Below are positions 23,921-36,427 of a DNA stretch of 44,482 bases, piece by piece. This DNA comes from Actinomycetes bacterium (lineage in GTDB: Bacteria; Actinomycetota; Acidimicrobiia; Acidimicrobiales; SZUA-35). Location: positions 1 to 44,482 of the forward strand of contig JAJRXF010000041.1 in NCBI GenBank assembly GCA_024276425.1, in the 5' to 3' direction. Numbering within the stretch: position 1 is the stretch's first letter; the number at the start of each line of letters is the position of its first letter. The notes below the pieces were generated by a model. That model was given only the letters and a program-made list of their open reading frames with translations, did not search any database and had not been told where the DNA came from. Both the position numbers and the translations under genes were made by a program.

Positions 23921-24696
23921 GGCACCACACTAGTTCGGCGCAAACGAAGATCGTTCGTGAACAAAAGTCGCCGCAAGCCAAGCCCGAGCACCGTTGTGCT
24001 GATAGAAACCGAGCCGAGCACCATATACATCACCGTCACCTGGACCGCTACCGCAATCTGGGGATCTGTTCCACCGAGGATTAGACCAACCATTGCACCG
24101 GGCAAGAAGATGATTCCGACCGCCTTGGTGGTCTCGACCTGGGGAATGAGGGCCGTTCGCAAGGCACTACGAAGGCAGGGGTTCGATGCTTGGTTTCGGG
24201 TGTGACCCAGAGCCAACCTCGCTTCGATCTGGGAGCGTTGTTCTTCAAAGGAATCGATAATCCTCCTAGCCAACAAAACCGTTGCGGAAATTGAGTTGCC
24301 AACCACCATTCCTCCAAGGGGAATGAGAGTCCGAGGGTTGAGCGAGAACACCCCGAGGCCAAATAGCAAGCCGAGGGCAATCACCGCCGCGCTGGACAGA
24401 CTTAGGGTTGCTAGGAATGCCATATTTGGGACTTCTGGTGCCCTGCTTCTTGCCGTCCATCCGGCAAAGGCCAACATCACCACGATCCAGGCAAAGGCAA
24501 CCACGAGGGGAGTCTTGGGGTCTAGCAAGAAGCTCAGAACGAATCCGACACTTAAAAGTTGGAAAGCGGCTCGACTGGCGGCCCAAATCAGAGTCCGGCC
24601 GAGTCCAAGCTGTTGCCAAGCCGAGATGGCTACGGCCACACATACGATGGTGGCCGATGCCGCCAACCCAACGACACTTATACCTTCCTCGCTCAT
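23917..24696 (-). CDS. ABC transporter permease, FetB/UPF0014 type
   Basis: A 259-residue integral membrane protein of the UPF0014 (YbbM/FetB) family. Six or seven hydrophobic spans are visible. Family motifs are SRAAFQLLSVGFVL near residue 40, IPLGGMVVGNSISATVLLARR near 125 and IEARLALGHTRNQA, RSALRTALIPQVETTKAVGIIFLPGAMVGLILGG. E. coli FetAB exports iron and protects against oxidative stress; here the substrate is inferred by family only. It overlaps the ATPase gene and the small ORF by 4 bp each. Confidence 0.88.
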   Translation of the reverse strand: MSEEGISVVGLAASATIVCVAVAISAWQQLGLGRTLIWAASRAAFQLLSVGFVLSFLLDPKTPLVVAFAWIVVMLAFAGWTARSRAPEVPNMAFLATLSLSSAAVIALGLLFGLGVFSLNPRTLIPLGGMVVGNSISATVLLARRIIDSFEEQRSQIEARLALGHTRNQASNPCLRSALRTALIPQVETTKAVGIIFLPGAMVGLILGGTDPQIAVAVQVTVMYMVLGSVSISTTVLGLGLRRLLFTNDLRLRRTSVVP

Positions 24697-25343
24697 GAGT
24701 CAATCTCACAGAAGGCAAAGACATGATCACAAACCCGCTCAACCTGGCGTTCATCGTGGCTCACCCAAATCTGAGCCAATCCGTCTCGGGCTAGATCGCC
24801 AAGTAGCGTTTCGATCACGAACACCGACTCGGCATCAAGCGAGGTGGTTGGCTCATCGAGCAGCAGAACCTCGGGCTCGACTAGCAAAGACCGAACAATG
24901 CACATCCGCTGGGCTTCACCGCCAGAGAGTCGATTGGCCTCTCGATCGCCCAACTCTGCCATCAGCCCGACCTGACTGAGGAGTTCACCAATCCTTGACT
25001 CGGTTAGGTCTGGTCTGGCAACACGGAGATTGTCGGCGACAGACCCCGGAAAAAGAGCTGGCCGTTGAAAGACCATGCCAACGCGACGACGAAGTTCCGT
25101 CACCTCGAAGGTAGAGATGTCCTGTCCGCGGAACCAAATAGAGCCTGAGTCTGGGACCTCAAGACGGTTCAGTAGACGGAGTAGAGAACTCTTGCCGGAT
25201 CCAGAAGGGCCAACAAGCGCCGTCACTCCCCCATCGGGAATGTCCAGGGAAAAATCTCGGAGAACCGATGCGGATTCGGAGGTCGCCTTGTCCTGTCCTT
25301 CAAAGGTGAGGCTGACATGGCGGAATGAGAACAAGGCAGTCAT
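24693..25343 (-). CDS. ABC transporter ATPase, FetA-like
   Basis: A 216-residue ATPase partner of the FetB-like permease. Walker A is GPSGSGKSS, the signature LSGGEAQR, Walker B VLLLDEPTTSLD and the H-loop WVSHDERQVERV. The frame stays open for 67 more codons to 25544, but that stretch covers the duplicated 57-bp repeats and the tRNA end, so I start at ATG 25343 (MTALFSFRHVSLTFEG). It heads the operon ATPase-permease-small ORF-Rossmann protein; no clear promoter is recognisable in the repeat-bearing leader. Confidence 0.88.
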   Translation of the reverse strand: MTALFSFRHVSLTFEGQDKATSESASVLRDFSLDIPDGGVTALVGPSGSGKSSLLRLLNRLEVPDSGSIWFRGQDISTFEVTELRRRVGMVFQRPALFPGSVADNLRVARPDLTESRIGELLSQVGLMAELGDREANRLSGGEAQRMCIVRSLLVEPEVLLLDEPTTSLDAESVFVIETLLGDLARDGLAQIWVSHDERQVERVCDHVFAFCEIDS

Positions 25344-25384
25344 CGCCCCGTTGACACTATGCCGACAGGTCAAGAAACCCCCAA

Positions 25385-25441
25385 GCCCTGGCGCCGAAAC
25401 TCCGGTTTGAGCTGTCCCGAAGGGATTGCTCAATACGTGGG
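25385..25441. repeat. 57-bp direct repeat, copy 1
   Basis: Identical over 57 bp to 25459-25515, with 17 bp between the copies. It contains the hairpin TTGAGC-N2-TCCC-GAA-GGGA-N2-GCTCAA at 25407-25433. Together the copies fill most of the spacer between tRNA-Ile and the FetA-like gene. Confidence 0.95.
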
Positions 25442-25458
25442 CTTTTGGATGTTTGGGC

Positions 25459-25511
25459 GCCCTGGCGCCGAAACTCCGGTTTGAGCTGTCCCGAAGGGAT
25501 TGCTCAATACG

Positions 25512-25515
<4 letters not shown>
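25459..25515. repeat. 57-bp direct repeat, copy 2, overlapping the 3' end of tRNA-Ile
   Basis: The right end (GTGGG) includes the last bases of tRNA-Ile. Its hairpin at 25481-25507 is correctly placed to terminate or process the tRNA transcript on the minus strand, although no U-run follows. Copy 1 carries the same tRNA-end bases, so the duplication includes part of the tRNA terminus. Confidence 0.95.
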
Positions 25516-25585
<70 letters not shown>

Positions 25586-25635
25586 GCGATCGAGATGCAT
25601 ACGTTAGCGCCTCGGCCACGACCCCACTACTTCGA

Positions 25636-26973
25636 CTATTGTTGTGATCGCTTTGCTGGCAATCTCACAGTCTCTTCTTCGAGCACCGTCACGCGAATTC
25701 CGCCAACGAGATCCGAAATAAGATTGAAAACCACGCACAGCAGAACACTTAAGATGGTCGATGCAACGGTTAGGATCCCGGCTATAACGACAGCGGCTCG
25801 GAACAAAACGTCAGCGTTTATTTCATAGGTCTCATAGTCGCCAAGCGCGATGATGAAATCCTCGATGTTCACGACCATGCCGCTCGCTTCCAGCGACCGC
25901 CACACAAGCACGCTGGCCAACAGAAATGCGGCATAGACCGCCAGGTGAAACAAGAAGCTGAAGGTCAGGACAGACCATGGATCGATGTGACGAATAACTC
26001 GCCGAGTTTTCTTGGCCCGAACTCGCTTTCGCCGGAAGGATCTCTTGGCTGGAGGACTGCCCACCGGGGCGGGCACTGGCTTTGTAACCTCCACCGGAGG
26101 AGCGCCAAGATCGGCTTCAGCCTCAAGGCCAAGCTCGCTAACCGGCAACTCGTCCAACCCAACCACCACCGGCTGAGTTAACAATTCCCGATCCTCACTG
26201 TCTGCAGAAGGCTGATCGTCCCGCAAAGCCGGAACGTCCGGAAAGGCGCTCCCTAAGACGGTGGACTCAGCCGGCGAATCGCCGCTGTGCGCTTCAGTGC
26301 TGTCGGTGCTGTCGGTGCTGTGCGCTTCAGTGCCGTCGGTGCTGTGCGCTTCAGTGCTGTCGGTGCTGTGCGCTTCAGTGCCGTCAATTGCACTCTCATC
26401 GAACAAGCCTGGGGCACTAGTTGCAACCGCCTCGGCTTCTTGGTGTTCCTCCGAAATGATGCGATCACCAAACAGGCTTTCCACCGTCTCCGCGCCAGCA
26501 ACCTCATCGCCAAGGTCATAGCCCTCGGCTACCACCTCCTCAGCGGAAGACTCAACGCTGACAGCCATTGTGTCATCAGAGTCACCCAGGATGGCCGCGG
26601 CAATGTCACCAGCCACCGGGTCACCAGCCTCGACCGGAGTGACCTCACCCAGAATCACAACACCCTGCTGGCCGTTCTCCTCCACGGAAGAATCTGAAAC
26701 GTCGTTCTCTAGCTCGTCGGCGACCCCAGCGTTCAGACTGGCGGAACCAACCTCATCAGGAATCTCCGAGGGCGATGCATCGTCTGTGACGACCGCGTCG
26801 TCACCCGCAGCAATGCTCGGCGAGGATCCAACCAAATCAGTTTCGGAATCGTTTCGCCCAGCTATCGCTGACGGCTCGGCCTGTAGCGGCTCAAAACCCA
26901 GTGCTTCCACCAGATCTTCGTCGATTACCGCCGAATCCCTCGACGAGGCATTATCTCCAGACATATTCCCCAC
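25636..26973 (-). CDS. DUF3566 membrane protein with long acidic, repetitive N-terminal region
   Basis: A protein of about 445 residues. The C-terminal 125 residues are a DUF3566 domain: RRVIRHIDPWSVLTFSFLFHL, a first membrane span (AVYAAFLLASVLVWRSL), a loop with YEINADVLFRAA, a second span and LISDLVGGIRVTVLEEETVRL. The N-terminal 300 residues are acidic, Ser/Thr-rich and probably disordered, with four copies of an EAHSTDST-type 8-residue repeat. The homologue Rv0007 sits at the same place after gyrA in mycobacteria. Function is unproven; an envelope or division role is possible. The frame opens with GTG 26973, but ATG 26964 is an alternative start. Confidence 0.85.
   Translation of the reverse strand: MGNMSGDNASSRDSAVIDEDLVEALGFEPLQAEPSAIAGRNDSETDLVGSSPSIAAGDDAVVTDDASPSEIPDEVGSASLNAGVADELENDVSDSSVEENGQQGVVILGEVTPVEAGDPVAGDIAAAILGDSDDTMAVSVESSAEEVVAEGYDLGDEVAGAETVESLFGDRIISEEHQEAEAVATSAPGLFDESAIDGTEAHSTDSTEAHSTDGTEAHSTDSTDSTEAHSGDSPAESTVLGSAFPDVPALRDDQPSADSEDRELLTQPVVVGLDELPVSELGLEAEADLGAPPVEVTKPVPAPVGSPPAKRSFRRKRVRAKKTRRVIRHIDPWSVLTFSFLFHLAVYAAFLLASVLVWRSLEASGMVVNIEDFIIALGDYETYEINADVLFRAAVVIAGILTVASTILSVLLCVVFNLISDLVGGIRVTVLEEETVRLPAKRSQQ
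26284..26386. repeat. 24-bp in-frame tandem repeat in the DUF3566 gene
   Basis: Four near-identical copies of a 24-bp unit starting GCTGTGCGCTTCAG lie at 26284-26307, 26317-26340, 26341-26364 and 26365-26386 (last slightly short). A 9-bp piece (GCTGTCGGT) is inserted after copy 1. They encode the EAHSTDST repeats. The near-identity at third codon positions points to recent expansion by slippage or unequal recombination. Confidence 0.95.
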
Positions 26974-27042
26974 AGTCTAAGCCGGGATAGCCACGCATAA
27001 TGGTCACCACCCAAAGTGATCTGCATGACGCCGATCAACCAT

Positions 27043-27411
27043 CTACGGAGAAAGTACCAGGGATCGTTCAGCTTCGGCCTTTGCTCGAACCCCGTCGAAC
27101 TCAACCACGACCGCCACTGAGTCCCCAATCGAAGAGAAACTGACCAACAGGCCGCCATTTTCGATCGCCAGAGCCTCGGCTGCGGTTCGGCCTTCGGCTG
27201 CTCCCGCCAGGGCAGCAGCATCAGCCGCTGCCTGAGCCTGCGAACGGGCGAGAACCCGTCCGCCCAGCATGGCCAAGGTCAACGACATCACCATGACCAA
27301 ACCTAGGCAAAAGGCCACAAAGGGCAAACTCGACCCCCGCTCCTCCGCCCGCCTACGCCCATCTGAGGCACAACAGCTCACTCCAGTCATCTTCCCACCT
27401 TCTATAAACAT
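27043..27411 (-). CDS. TadE/TadG-like pseudopilin-type membrane protein
   Basis: A 122-residue protein with a basic N-terminal segment, then RGSSLPFVAFCLGLVMVMSL (one membrane helix) followed by LGGRVLARSQAQAAADAAALAGA. This is the usual pattern of TadE/TadG-like proteins from Flp-pilus systems. No other tad/flp gene is present. The start may be ATG 27411 or ATG 27390. It lies 44 bp after the gyrA stop on the same strand and could be co-transcribed with gyrBA. Confidence 0.75.
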   Translation of the reverse strand: MFIEGGKMTGVSCCASDGRRRAEERGSSLPFVAFCLGLVMVMSLTLAMLGGRVLARSQAQAAADAAALAGAAEGRTAAEALAIENGGLLVSFSSIGDSVAVVVEFDGVRAKAEAERSLVLSP

Positions 27412-27455
27412 CTGTTCTGTTCGGGGGAAGGAACTACCAACGAGCGTGGGGCGAA

Positions 27456-31963
<4,508 letters not shown>

Positions 31964-32009
31964 TCAGCGTTTCCTGATTCTACCAGCAGGGGGTGACGAA
32001 GGGCCCCTC

Positions 32010-32312
32010 TCAGCCAACTCGTAGCTGGATTCTGACAATCACAGCCCTGCCCTCAGCCCCACCGAAGATTTCAGCGAAGCGTTGCTTAATCTGGGAATCC
32101 ATCCAACGAATCTGCGATGCCCATCCACCATCATCGCAGCCAACAACCAAGACACCATCAAGCAACTCGATCGGACGGGTCCGACCGGCCAACGCTGGAC
32201 CGACAATTTCTGACCATCTCGAAGTCAGACCGGAAAGCGTCTCTGGGGGAGGGGCTCCCATTTGAGCCAAGAATCGTTCAAGCGTGCGACCAATCTGTTC
32301 CGGATCCGTCAC
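32010..32312 (-). CDS. dciA: DciA-family (DUF721) replicative helicase loader/operator
   Basis: A 100-residue protein with the DUF721 core: LTSRWSEIVGPALAGRTRPIELLDGVLVVGCDDGGWASQIRWM. DciA is the common bacterial partner that helps load DnaB, and the gene lies between recF and gyrB in many actinobacteria. It begins with GTG at 32312, overlapping the recF stop by 4 bp. The protein is shorter than the mycobacterial form because it lacks the long N-terminal extension. Family and position agree. Confidence 0.9.
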   Translation of the reverse strand: MTDPEQIGRTLERFLAQMGAPPPETLSGLTSRWSEIVGPALAGRTRPIELLDGVLVVGCDDGGWASQIRWMDSQIKQRFAEIFGGAEGRAVIVRIQLRVG

Positions 32313-33442
32313 GATTTTCCCACCAAATCCCCGACTCCATCCTCCCCCACCAAATCCCCGACTCCATCCTCCCCCACCAAATCCCCGCCCTTGTGCACGA
32401 GGAGACGGTCGGGAACAATGCCTTCGGGTAACTCTGTGGCACTGGTCATCACGGTCTGGCTTCCGCCAAGGCTATTCAGAAGTGCTCGTGCACGGCCATC
32501 ATCAAGTTCGGACAGCACATCATCAAGCAGCAATAAGGGTGGCTCTCCTAGTCGCTCTGTAAGCAACGCGTGGCCCGCTAGCCGTAGAGCCAAGGCCAAC
32601 GTTCGCTGCTCCCCCTGTGAGGCCTCCGTGCGGCTATCAAAGGACCCCAAGAGAAGGCTGATGTCATCACGATGGGGGCCAACAGTGCTGACCCCACGAC
32701 GAATATCGTTGACACGAGACTCAACAAGAGACTGGGCGAGGGTGTCCGCGCTCCAAGAACGGACATATGTGGCGACAACCTCGACCATTTCGCCGCTAAG
32801 GCGGCGATAGGCCTCCGTGACCCGAGGCATTAGATCGCTCAGTAGATTCTCCCTCCGAACCGTCAGGTGCTCGCCCACTGCGGCCAGTTTGGAATCCCAT
32901 ACATCAAGGGTTGCTTCGGCCGAGTCATCCAGACGACCCGCTGCCTGTCGCAACAACGCATTTCGCTGCTTCAGAACTCTTTCCAAGTCCGAACACACCG
33001 CGTCAGCCTTTGGATCCAAGGCCACGATCAGGTCGTCGACAAGGTCTCGACGAATGCCAGGTCCCTCCTTCACCAGGGCCAAGTCGTCGGGAGCGAAAAT
33101 CGTCACCCGTAACGCACCCAACAGGTCCCGTGTTCGCGACAGTTTCTGACGATTAACCTGAGCACGGGTTCGGCCCTTAACCAATTCAAGTTCGACCAAT
33201 ACTTCTCGACCATCCCGCAGGCCATCGGCTCGAACGATTGCCCGATCTGCGCCGTGACAAATGAGGTTCTGGGTTGGGACACCGCGAAAGGACTTGAGCG
33301 TCGAAAGCAAATATATGGCCTCCAACAGATTCGTCTTACCGACGCCGTTTGGCCCAATAATGGCCGTAAACCCGGGGTGGAGGGAGAGTTCGAATTCGCT
33401 ATAGCTCCGAAAGTCCTTCACCCATACGGTGCGCAACTGCAT
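32309..33442 (-). CDS. recF: DNA replication/repair protein RecF with repetitive C-terminus
   Basis: A 377-residue RecF, an SMC-like ATPase that acts with RecO and RecR at gaps. Walker A is IIGPNGVGKTNLLEAIYL (29-46), the signature EASQGEQRTLALALRLA, and Walker B PPLLLLDDVLSELDDGRA. The last 30 residues are unusual: after VPDRLLVHKG comes GDLVGEDGV twice and GDLVGKS, encoded by a 27-bp tandem repeat. The gene lies 13 bp after dnaN and overlaps dciA by 4 bp. Confidence 0.96.
   Translation of the reverse strand: MQLRTVWVKDFRSYSEFELSLHPGFTAIIGPNGVGKTNLLEAIYLLSTLKSFRGVPTQNLICHGADRAIVRADGLRDGREVLVELELVKGRTRAQVNRQKLSRTRDLLGALRVTIFAPDDLALVKEGPGIRRDLVDDLIVALDPKADAVCSDLERVLKQRNALLRQAAGRLDDSAEATLDVWDSKLAAVGEHLTVRRENLLSDLMPRVTEAYRRLSGEMVEVVATYVRSWSADTLAQSLVESRVNDIRRGVSTVGPHRDDISLLLGSFDSRTEASQGEQRTLALALRLAGHALLTERLGEPPLLLLDDVLSELDDGRARALLNSLGGSQTVMTSATELPEGIVPDRLLVHKGGDLVGEDGVGDLVGEDGVGDLVGKS
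32319..32387. repeat. 27-bp tandem repeat in the 3' end of recF
   Basis: Copies start at 32319, 32346 and 32373 with CCCACCAAATCCCCG; the first two are complete and identical over 27 bp, the third is identical over its first 15 bp. They encode the GDLVGEDGV tail of RecF on the minus strand. Confidence 0.95.
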
Positions 33443-33455
33443 GGAGCTTCGAGTC

Positions 33456-34544
33456 CTAGGAAACGCGAACCGGCATCAGAAGATAAAGAAACTCCTCAAC
33501 ACCAGCAATACGCACCAAGGCCGGCTTGAGTTCGTCAATGGTAGACAGCGTGATCTGCTCGGCCTTTGCCACCTCGATGCCTTCCAATAGGTACTGAGGA
33601 TTGAAGGCGACCGTCAAGGGTGAACCGACGTAACTTCCCTCGACCTGTTCGCGCGCTGTACCAACATCTTGGGTGACCGCAACCAACTCCAACCCTTCCT
33701 CCGACATCTCAAGACGAACCGGTGTCGTCTCTCGAGCCAGTAGTTTCACCCGCCGAAGCGCGTCCAAAAGCTCATCCCGACTGACCGTCAAGACATTGGG
33801 GTGAGTATCAGGAATCAGCCCCCGGTAGTTGGGAAATTCACCCTCAATAAGACGCGTCACCAACTTGACCGAACCAACTTCAAAAGAAGCTTCGCGTTCG
33901 CCAAGCCGAAGCTCAACCTTGTCAGCCTGCCCCAAAATCCGATTCAACTCATTGAGTGCACGAGATGGAATGAGAACGCTTTGGCCCTCAGCCAGGACCG
34001 AGACACCGGCAACATCTCGCATTGATAACCGATACGAGTCGGTAGCCACTAGCCGCAACCCATCTGCCTCCGCTGCTAACAACACCCCGGTCAAGATTGG
34101 TCGAGAATCATCACCACTGGCCGCCGGAATGACCTGACGCAAAGCTTCAGCCAACTGGTTGCAAGACAGGGAAACAGATTCTTCTGGCAAACCAGCAATT
34201 TGAGGGAAATCATCGGCCGCGATGAGACGAATACTGAAATTGCTTCGTCCAGCCGAAATGCTGAGTTCATCAGCCTCAGCTGAAATCGACACTGCTCCAG
34301 GTTCAAGGGCTCGAACAATGTCTGACGCCAGCCGAGCGGGAACTACAGCTACCCCGTCACGCTCACCGGCCACGGTCACATCAATCGTGATGGTCAGATC
34401 GAGGTCACTACCCGTCAGAGACAACTGATCCCCGGCTAACTCAGCCCGTACACCAGAAAGACCAGGCAGACCACCCCGACTGACGGCGCGTCCGGAGATC
34501 CCGAGGGCCTCCACCAATACATCTCGCTCACAACGGAACTTCAC
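33456..34544 (-). CDS. dnaN: DNA polymerase III beta subunit (sliding clamp)
   Basis: A 362-residue beta clamp with three clamp domains: MKFRCERDVLVEAL, GRSNFSIRLIAADDFP, LTGVLLAAEADGLRLVATDSYRLS and the C-terminal LDALRRVKLLARE and YLLMPVRVS. It encircles DNA and tethers polymerase III. The start is GTG at 34544 with GGGAG nine bases upstream. It lies directly after the oriC spacer and 13 bp before recF. Confidence 0.97.
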   Translation of the reverse strand: MKFRCERDVLVEALGISGRAVSRGGLPGLSGVRAELAGDQLSLTGSDLDLTITIDVTVAGERDGVAVVPARLASDIVRALEPGAVSISAEADELSISAGRSNFSIRLIAADDFPQIAGLPEESVSLSCNQLAEALRQVIPAASGDDSRPILTGVLLAAEADGLRLVATDSYRLSMRDVAGVSVLAEGQSVLIPSRALNELNRILGQADKVELRLGEREASFEVGSVKLVTRLIEGEFPNYRGLIPDTHPNVLTVSRDELLDALRRVKLLARETTPVRLEMSEEGLELVAVTQDVGTAREQVEGSYVGSPLTVAFNPQYLLEGIEVAKAEQITLSTIDELKPALVRIAGVEEFLYLLMPVRVS

Positions 34545-34861
34545 CGCTGGTACTCCCGGTAATTGGCCAGAGTCCGATTTGAACTCTGGAGGTTGGTTGT
34601 CCAGATCGCACAGTTATTGGATCTGAGGATTTCTTTTGAAAATAGTAGACCTGGTAGTAGGGCCTGTGGATTGTGGATGAGCAAAGAGAATCCCTGTTGA
34701 GACAGCATTTGTTCATCCACCGGTTGACGGTGACTATCCCCAAGCATCGGACCCTTCACCCTCGCGGCTGGGGATGGACCAGTGATAATCCACGGGCCTT
34801 CCCCTTGTTGTACACAGACCTGCACACAGGACAAGCTAGTGGATTGTGAACCGCATGCGTC
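34545..34861. other. Probable oriC (dnaN-dnaA spacer, 317 bp)
   Basis: The spacer holds AT-rich DNA (34627-34645), TAG trinucleotides at 34643-34648 and 34655-34660 in the same register, then GGCC (34661-34664) and two DnaA-box-like sites TGTGGATTG (34665-34673) and TGTGGATGA (34672-34680). More degenerate boxes occur: CATCCAC near 34714-34720, CTATCCCCA near 34735, TAATCCACG near 34787, TTGTACACA near 34807 and GTGGATTG near 34849. Boxes match the TTATCCACA consensus at 7-8 of 9. Genes diverge around this region, as expected of an origin. Confidence 0.75.
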
Positions 34862-36427
34862 CTAAGCCGCATTGGCCTGTTCCCGAACAGTCTTGTCCAA
34901 GGCCGTCACCTGGTCATAGATTTGAGAACGTTCTTTCATCAGAGCTGCAATTTTGTCGCAGGCATGCATGACTGTGGTGTGATCCCGGCCGCCAAACTCT
35001 CGGGCGATCATTGGGAAACTAAGGTCGGTGAGTTCCCGGCTAACATACATGGCGATTTGTCGAGCAATGACTAAGGGACGGCGCCGGGACTTGCCGGTTA
35101 GATCCTCGATACTGAAGTTAAAATGCTCAGCGGTGGCCGTCAGGATCATCGACACCGTGATCGGCCGTGGTTGTCGATCGGCAATAAAGTCACGGAGGGT
35201 ACGCTCGGCCACCGCCTCGGTCATGGGGACTTGATTGAGGTTCGCAAACGCCGTGACTCGGTTAAGCGCCCCCTCAAGTTCGCGGATGTTGGTGGTGATG
35301 TTCGTGGCAATGAACTCGCTGACCTCATTTGGCAAGAAGTAGCCATCTCGGTCGGCCTTTTTTCCAAGGATTGCCATTCGAGTCTCGATATCCGGCGGCT
35401 GGATGTCGGTGAGAAGGCCCATCATGAATCGGCTGCGCAGTCGATCCTCAAGTGTGGGAATCGCATCTGGTGGGCGATCTGACGACAGAACGATTTGTTT
35501 ACCCGCACTGTAAAGCTCGTTGAAGGTGTGAAAGAACTCCTCCTGTAAGCCATCTTTGCCAGCAATAAACTGTATGTCGTCTACAAGAAGAACATCAATA
35601 TGGCGATAGCGTCGCTTAAAGTCTGCACCCTGAGATGTCTTGATGGAGTCGACAAATTCATTTAGAAAGGTCTCGGTCGAAACATAGCGAACCTTCATTT
35701 GCGGATAGACATCGTTGACATAATGCTCGATCGCCTGAAGAAGATGAGTCTTTCCGAGTCCGGCATCGCCATAGATGAAGAGTGGATTGTAGGACCCTCC
35801 AGGACGCTCGGCTACTGAAAGAGCAGCCGCGTGAGCGAAGCGATTGGATGGCCCTATGACGAAGCCATCAAAGCTGTACCGGCGAGGAAGACCAACTGCT
35901 TGTTGCTCGTTCTGAAGGGTAGATTCAGAGCTCCAAACCGAGGTGCCTTCGGAATCTTTTCGCGCGGTGGAAGGAAATGGAGCGTGTGAAGTTATCTCAT
36001 TTGTATCTACGTCTGACAGTCGGCTATTTAACTTATGCAGATCAGCATCTGAAAGATCCATTGGATCGATTAAGGGAGAACCCTCAGCGTCATCAAAAAG
36101 TGTCGGTACGGGAATCTCGAACTCCACCTGAAGGGAAGACCCATGCGCTTCGGCTACGGCATCTTCGACCAGAGGCCGGTATCGACTGTCCAGCTTTTCG
36201 CGGACAATGGCATTAGGAACGGACAAAAGAAGCTTGTTATCGTTCTGGTCCACGGCGCCAATGGCAGCAAAGGTACTGTGCCAGACACCATCGGATATCT
36301 CGTTCCGTAGGAGGGCTGCGGCGAGTTTCCAGAGATCGGATCCCGACGTCATTGTATGGAGCCACTCGTCGGAGTTTGGTCCGATCGGCGGCGGGTTGCC
36401 GATCGAAACTGGGAGGGGATGGAGCAT
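34862..36427 (-). CDS. dnaA: Chromosomal replication initiator DnaA
   Basis: A 521-residue DnaA. Domain I begins around residue 30, and a variable acidic domain II covers about 110-180. The AAA+ domain III has Walker A GDAGLGKT (220-227), Walker B VLLVDDIQFIAG and the sensor SSDRPPDAIPTLEDRLRSRF. Domain IV ends with REFGGRDHTTVMHACDKIAAL, the DnaA-box-binding signature. ATG 36427 gives 25 extra residues of low similarity; ATG 36352 (MTSGSDLWKLAAALL) is the more likely start by homology, though its ribosome site is weak. Confidence 0.97.
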   Translation of the reverse strand: MLHPLPVSIGNPPPIGPNSDEWLHTMTSGSDLWKLAAALLRNEISDGVWHSTFAAIGAVDQNDNKLLLSVPNAIVREKLDSRYRPLVEDAVAEAHGSSLQVEFEIPVPTLFDDAEGSPLIDPMDLSDADLHKLNSRLSDVDTNEITSHAPFPSTARKDSEGTSVWSSESTLQNEQQAVGLPRRYSFDGFVIGPSNRFAHAAALSVAERPGGSYNPLFIYGDAGLGKTHLLQAIEHYVNDVYPQMKVRYVSTETFLNEFVDSIKTSQGADFKRRYRHIDVLLVDDIQFIAGKDGLQEEFFHTFNELYSAGKQIVLSSDRPPDAIPTLEDRLRSRFMMGLLTDIQPPDIETRMAILGKKADRDGYFLPNEVSEFIATNITTNIRELEGALNRVTAFANLNQVPMTEAVAERTLRDFIADRQPRPITVSMILTATAEHFNFSIEDLTGKSRRRPLVIARQIAMYVSRELTDLSFPMIAREFGGRDHTTVMHACDKIAALMKERSQIYDQVTALDKTVREQANAA

